64,000 nucleotides of DNA, from positions 4,523,699 through 4,587,698 of the forward strand of contig NW_020954719.1 of NCBI RefSeq assembly GCF_900497805.2, in the 5' to 3' direction. The notes under the pieces were generated by a model, which saw only the letters and a program-made list of their open reading frames with translations, had not been told where the DNA came from and ran no database searches. Positions 59,256 to 64,000 of this stretch are shown here, piece by piece; the first letter of the stretch is position 1; the number at the start of each line of letters is the position of its first letter. This stretch comes from Vombatus ursinus. Its lineage: Eukaryota; Chordata; Mammalia; Diprotodontia; Vombatidae. The position numbers and the translations under genes were made by a program.

Positions 59256-59869
59256 CCAAATTTGTGTTACCTAAACTCAACTGGGTCTTCACAGCAGAAT
59301 GACAATCCTTTTACTTCTGCCAAATGGTTTCTCTATCCCACTCCCCACAGGGACAGTTCTAAACTTTTTCTTCTCCCCTCAAGTCTTCCACACTACATCC
59401 TTCCCATCCTCTCAGCTGAGGACCTCACCTAGTACTTTACTGAGAAAATCAAGACCATTTGCTATGAGCTCTACATCTTAAAACCTGTTGACATCATCCC
59501 TTACTCTTCCTTTACTGACTTCTAATACATTGCAATTAAGGCCAATCTCATTATGTGTATTCTTAATCCTCTCTTATCTTCTCCAGTGGATTGTGTTTTC
59601 TATAACTAGGAATCTCTCTCATTAATCTTCAGGCTCTTCCTATCTCCTAGGTCTTCCGCTGCTGCTTAGCCCAAGGTGATCAATACTAGAACAAACTCTG
59701 GCTCTACCTTATCACTCCCTCAAATTCCAAGCCTCTTCTCCCTTGCACAAACTCTTGGAAAAAGTCATCCACACTTCTTTTCACACTCACTTCTTGGATT
59801 CCATTATCATCATCATCCTTGACTAAAGCTGTTCTCTTCAAAGTTTACTAATGACTTTAAAAAGAAAAA

Positions 59870-61840
59870 GAGAGAAATTATTCTTTATTAAAGGAAGTTA
59901 TGAATGATTTTGCTGGAATACACTGGGAAGATAAAGAAGCTTTAGTTTTAATAGTGTGCACTGCAGGAAAACTTGTTCAAGAAATTCATTCTAAAGTCGA
60001 AGTATTAGTTCAACGTCCAATATGCGATTTCATGATCTTCACCGAAAAGTCTTCCACAATATTGTATGTACTCAGTAGTATACTCAGCTGAAATACTTAA
60101 GAGTGCTTGATGTCGTTATCATTTCTCCTCTGCAGGATTCTGGTATAATCCCACGAAGCAAACCAGCTTCATTGTAACAGACGAGACCAGACTCTTATGT
60201 CCGATGGCCTCTTTGTTGCTGGCTACCTCTCTTCTCACCACAAATGTCTCTTTCTGATGCAGGACCATCTCTCTCCGCTCTGCTACAGGAAGGAGCAACC
60301 TCATGCTCTCTGGATGGAGCAGCATTAAAGCTCTTCTAATACCCTTCTCTATCTCCAACCTGAAAATCTTCATGCCCAGAGTAAAGATTTTCATATCCAC
60401 CATGACAGTTAATCATAGCCAAAATAATCACAATAATCCTCATATCCATAATAACCTGAAGGATATCCCTTCATCCCCTACCTCCCTAGCATTCATTGAC
60501 TTCCTGATGAAGGGGGCATGTGAGGTGAACTACAACAGCAGAAATTATCATACAATGTTTTTCAGCTGCTTGCATCTGGGCTTTGCATTCTTACCTTTTT
60601 CGATTTGGATTAGCAAAAACAATTTCAGCATTTTCTCCGCTCTATGTTTTTGCTTTCATTGCCTTCACATTTGTTTCATTTGTTTCCTTGTCTTTATAGT
60701 ACCATCTCACTCACCTAACTGAATGAATGCATAATCTTTTAGTTGCTTCACTCATTCCAATTTCCCAAACTGATAAAATGTTTTTCCGTCTTCTTGGCAG
60801 AGATGTATACAAACAGCACATTCACCTTTTAGGAAATGGCTCAAGCCCATCCAGACTGTGCCCCCATCTGCCCCTCATTCACCAATGTCTTTGTCTGAGC
60901 AGCAATTCTGTGACCTTCACACTCATGGTTCTTTTTTCCTGTCATCCAGCTGGTTGGCACAAAGTGACATCTCTAAGGCCCCTCTGTAATTTGCTAAATC
61001 CTTCAAGAATAGACCCAATAAGAAGTCCACTATTGATGACTGAAATGCAAATGCTAATGCTCTCCAAAGCAAATTTAATGAATATTATATGGTTTAACAG
61101 CCTCCTGAGCTGCTCTGCACAGAAAGCTACAAAAGCAAATACTCTATTTAGACCAGTCAGAGGATCCATCATTAAGTACAGACCCTAAAGAGGCACAGCT
61201 TTTTCCAATAATGGAACAAGTTCATCTCCAAACACGTATGGGCCAATGAAAGGCTGCTGTCCAGAACACAATGAATCTAGAGGGGGTCCCCCATACTTCC
61301 TCTGTCCAGTGGTCACATCAATTGTGTAAACCAGTCTTTCCAAGACTGCCTTAATTTTTACCACATCTAATCCATGGATAGAATCAGCCATTTTGGGTCC
61401 CTGTTGCTCTCTCTACCTATGTGTCATGACTCCACATAAAAAGGTATTTTTGTTTTGAACGTCGCTGAGAGATATGAGAGCAGTCTTTAAATTGCTGAAG
61501 TGGTGCCAATGCATATTCTTCACAAAATTCTTTTAAAACTTCACCTAGATCATTGTGAGCAACTAAACCTACAACATAAATTTCATCTAGTTTTTTGGTG
61601 TTTGTTTTTTTTTTAAGCAACTTTCTGTAGTAAAACAGCATCAAATAATGTTTGGAAATGCTCAGAATGAGTAAATATAGAAGAAGTATTCATAGGTTCT
61701 TTAGTATGATTCTCCTTAACATGTTTAGTAGCCATGTTTCCAGACACATCCCCATTGGGATTGCCACCACTAAACTTGTCTGAAAAGATTAGGTTTTGGG
61801 AATTGCAAGCTTGCTACTTCCTATATCCAGTACAAATGGA
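59870..61840 (-). pseudogene. SYNCRIP: Processed SYNCRIP (hnRNP Q) retrocopy
   Basis: On the minus strand the start (ATG at 61735-61733) reads MATKHVKENHTKEPMN, against SYNCRIP MATEHVNGNGTEEPMD. Then come KLDEIYVVGLVAHNDL and ALAPLQQFKD (61417-61600), YTIDVTTGQRKYGGPPLDS (about 61280-61340), MMDPLTGLNR and CISVIN (60942-61172), traces of RRM3, and a remnant of the RGG-rich C-terminus and DSKRRQT-like end near 60190. No introns interrupt it. Frames shift several times and stops are present, so it is a dead copy. An AATAAA on the minus strand at 59889-59884 could be the parent signal, but no A-tail is visible. It has the same orientation as MRPS35. The 5' and 3' limits are approximate. hnRNP Q fits better than hnRNP R at IYVxGLVAH and MMDPLTG. 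Confidence 0.92.
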
Positions 61841-62344
61841 GTTGTTGACATAACTCTGAAATGCTAAATCTTATGAACTTTTCCCAATCCTTATCCCTCT
61901 CAAACTCTTTGCAGGACCTGATCCTGGGGACCACCTGCTCTCCTGAACGCTCTCTCATTTCTTGAGTTTTCATAATGTATTCTCTTGAGTCTTCTCCTAC
62001 CTGTCAGACCGCTCCTTTTCAGGTTCCTTTGATAGTTTATTCTCCATATTATGTCCCTCAACTGTAAGTGTTCCCCTGGGATCTTTTCTCAATCTTCTTC
62101 AATTCTCTCTCTAATTTGGTCACCTCATTAATTCTGAGGGCTTTACTTTTTATCTCTATGAAAATGATTCTGAAACCTCTAAGTTTCTCCTAAGCTCTAA
62201 TAATACATCTCCAACTGCCTACTGAACATTTCAAACCGGCTATTCCAGAGACATTTTAAACTCAACATGTCCAAAATGGAGTTCATCTTCTCCAATCATT
62301 TTTCCTATATTCTTTATTACATCTGATTCATTAATATTATTATT

Positions 62345-62674
62345 GATATCTTGTTGTTTTGAGGCTAGGTCTCCCCATCTTGCCCAGGCTGCAGCTGCCA
62401 CTTATGGATTGATCTCCCTGCTGATTAGCACAGAGACTTCAACTTGCTCAATTTCCAACCAGGGCTGGCCTGTCCTTCCTTAAGCAGCCAAGTGGTGTCG
62501 CTGTTCCTGGGAGCACAATGACAGCAGACTTAATATGAATACTTAGTGCAGAGTTTAGCCCTGCTACAGCTCAGAACCCTCAAGCTCAAGTAATCCACCT
62601 CCTTCCTCCTCCCCAAGAGCAGGGATTGTCATGGATCATGAAGAGTCATGCACCCCCATGCCTAAAGATATCTT
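62345..62674 (-). pseudogene. RN7SL: Full-length 7SL RNA retrocopy with target-site duplication
   Basis: The minus strand follows human 7SL from near its 5' end (about 62664) to its 3' end (about 62359). Aligned plus-strand landmarks are 'cttgcccaggctgcagctgc', 'ctgctgattagcacagagac', 'ccttccttaagcagccaagt' and 'gttcctgggagcacaatgac', matching the complement of the 7SL Alu and S domains in order. A T-rich run (ttgttgtttt) is the copied A-tail. GATATCTT flanks it at 62345-62352 and 62667-62674. It has many substitutions and is presumably non-functional. Confidence 0.93.
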
Positions 62675-62815
62675 TCGTTTTTATATCACCCAGAAAATCC
62701 CTCCCCATCCAAGAAAATCATTCCTTTTTAACAAAGAATAAAAAAAGAGGAAAAATTTTTTTGGCATAACAAATCCATATAACAACCATGTCCAGTATTA
62801 TATACAGAGTCTGTA
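62675..62815 (-). other. MRPS35: MRPS35 intron, unassigned
   Basis: Short AT-rich spacer with no feature. Confidence 0.4.
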
Positions 62816-63195
62816 AAACAATCTAGATTATACTACACAAGTCATTAAAATATACCTTTTGCCCTAGGAATAGCTTTACTAGGCATAAACCCACATGGAA
62901 GTCAAAGACCGAAATAAAAGCCTTATGTATGCAAAAATATTTGTAGCAACACTTTTTGTGGTAGCAAAGAACTAGAAACAAAGTGGGTGGCCACTGACTG
63001 AAGAATGGCTGGACATATTGTAGTATATGAGTGAAACTGGTCATTTACTGTGCCAAAAGAAATGACAAAATATGAAAAATTCATAGAAACTTGGGAAAAT
63101 TTGTATGAATTAAAGAAAAGAGAAGTCAAAACACTAAAACAATTTACCCAATGACCACAATAATGTAAAGTAAAACAACACTAGAAAGACATCAG
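62816..63195 (+). mobile_element. L1 LINE 3' ORF2 fragment
   Basis: 'aagtgggtggccactgactg', 'aagaatggctggacatattg' and 'aacttgggaaaatttgtatg' follow the L1 ORF2 end (compare 31495-31615). It is truncated at both ends and old. Confidence 0.72.
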
Positions 63196-63510
63196 ATACA
63201 TTTTGCTTTTCTATCACCTTCATTTCAATGTGCCTCTCCCCTTCCACTTAGGAAGCAATTCTTTGTATCAGAGAGTTTTTAAAAAGGAGAGAGAAGCAGG
63301 TCAGCAAAACCAATCAACCAATCAACTGAGTCTAATAGTACATATAATATTCAATACCCACAGGTTCCCCCACCTCCGTAAAAAAGGGAAGGAAATGTAT
63401 TTTTTCAACTCTTTTCCAAGGACAACCTTCTTGGTTATTATGATTACAAAGCTTTCATTTTTTTTGTTCTTTCCATTAACACTGATGTATCCATGTTATG
63501 TACCTATTCA
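63196..63510. other. MRPS35: MRPS35 intron, unassigned
   Basis: AT-rich. The plus-strand frame crossing it (63203-63760) only gains L2 similarity in its right half. Confidence 0.4.
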
Positions 63511-64000
63511 ATCAGTTAACAAGATTTTTCCATTCTGCCTCCACAACACATCTCATGTTTGTCTCTTCCTCTCTATTCACAGAGCCACCATTCTAATTCA
63601 GGCCCTAATCACCTCTCACTTGGATTATTGCAACAGCCTCCCAACTGGTCTCCCTCCCTCAAGTTTCTCTCCTCCCCAATCCTTTCTCACCATAGACAAT
63701 AAAATTATTTTTCTAAAGCCCGGGTCTGACCATGTCACTCCAATAGGCAATAAACTCTAATGACTCGCTACTGCTTCTGGGATCAGATATGTTTCTCTAG
63801 CTGGTTTTTAAAATCCCTTCACAGCCTGTCCTCAACATACCTTTCCAACTTTATTGTATATTATTATTCCAGTCAAATTGGGTCCTCTGTATGTTCCTTA
63901 CATACAGTATATGTCTTCTGGTTCTATATTCTCCATGTTTGGAGTCTACTCTCTGAACCTCTCATTTCTTCAGAACTCGGCTCAAACGTTGCCTTCCACA
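63511..64000 (+). mobile_element. L2 LINE 3' region, runs off the window
   Basis: The frame near 63595-63650 reads LITSHLDYCNSLPTGLP, the conserved L2 ORF2 segment (VTSRLDYCNSLLYGLP). Then 'ccgggtctgaccatgtcact' and 'cagaactcggctcaaacgtt' lead to the start of the L2 3' end at the right edge. Confidence 0.88.

Larger units (their letters stand above)
58440..62340 (+). mobile_element. L2 LINE acting as host for later insertions
   Basis: Segments at 58560-59000, 59256-59860 and 61850-62340 read successively as L2 in one orientation: near 59840 'aagtttactaatgacttt' (RVTNDL region) on the left, then 'aggacctgatcctggggacc' and 'caacatgtccaaaatggagt' on the right. A CORE-SINE and a SYNCRIP retrocopy separate them. 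Frames are broken throughout. Confidence 0.75.

Noticed and set aside
60303-61188. Two plus-strand frames of 139 and 153 codons
   Set aside because: Both are antisense to the SYNCRIP retrocopy.
63203-63760. 185-codon plus frame as a gene
   Set aside because: Its right half is L2 ORF2 text, and its left half has no recognisable content.
55660-64000. Earlier MRPS35 exons
   Set aside because: No minus-strand block matches the expected residues before [10 protein letters not shown], so they must lie beyond the right edge.

Overview
The window is nuclear DNA of a metatherian (marsupial) mammal. It carries dozens of copies of the short tRNA-derived marsupial SINE (the core reading 'cagctaggtggcgcagtggatag' style head, about 150 bp, A-rich tail), longer CORE-SINE/MIR relatives with L2-type tails, marsupial L1 pieces and many L2 and CR1-like fragments. 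Intron-bearing genes, a CpG island and long repeat-rich introns fit a vertebrate autosome. The species cannot be fixed from the sequence alone.

Three protein genes are recognisable. They lie in the order and relative orientation I recall for human 12p11: KLHL42 (minus strand, first coding exon at 7312-8177, remainder off the left edge), MANSC4 (plus strand, complete in three coding exons at 22576-22813, 28084-28218 and 32727-33364), and MRPS35 (minus strand, the last three coding exons at 55550-55659, 52396-52465 and 44692-44961, remainder off the right edge). KLHL42 starts in a GC-rich CpG-island-like block (about 7700-9050) whose upstream part is a long CTC-rich polypyrimidine tract with a 54-bp tandem repeat. 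The three genes serve unrelated jobs: a Cullin-3 adaptor, a cell-surface MANSC protein and a mitochondrial small-subunit ribosomal protein.

Layout: 1-6130 is mostly a decayed plus-strand L1 with later SINE and hAT insertions; 6190-7311 is KLHL42 intron with SINEs; 7312-9050 is KLHL42 exon 1 and its promoter region; 9050-22575 is an intergenic stretch of LINE and SINE debris; 22576-33364 is MANSC4, with introns carrying L2, hAT, CR1-like and L1 pieces; 33365-44580 is intergenic repeat territory (CR1-like, L1, L2); 44692-64000 is MRPS35, whose largest intron portion (55660 to the right end) holds a nested retrotransposition site. There an L2 copy has received a CORE-SINE and a retrocopy of SYNCRIP (hnRNP Q) mRNA, with a full-length 7SL RNA retrocopy bounded by a target-site duplication beside it.

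I found no convincing new biological system. The most informative observations are the SYNCRIP retrocopy, the 7SL retrocopy, the 54-bp polypyrimidine minisatellite at the KLHL42 promoter, a hAT miniature element that sits in frame inside an L1 reading frame, and several dateable nested insertions. No intact virus-like element was seen; one possible solo LTR is listed with low confidence.
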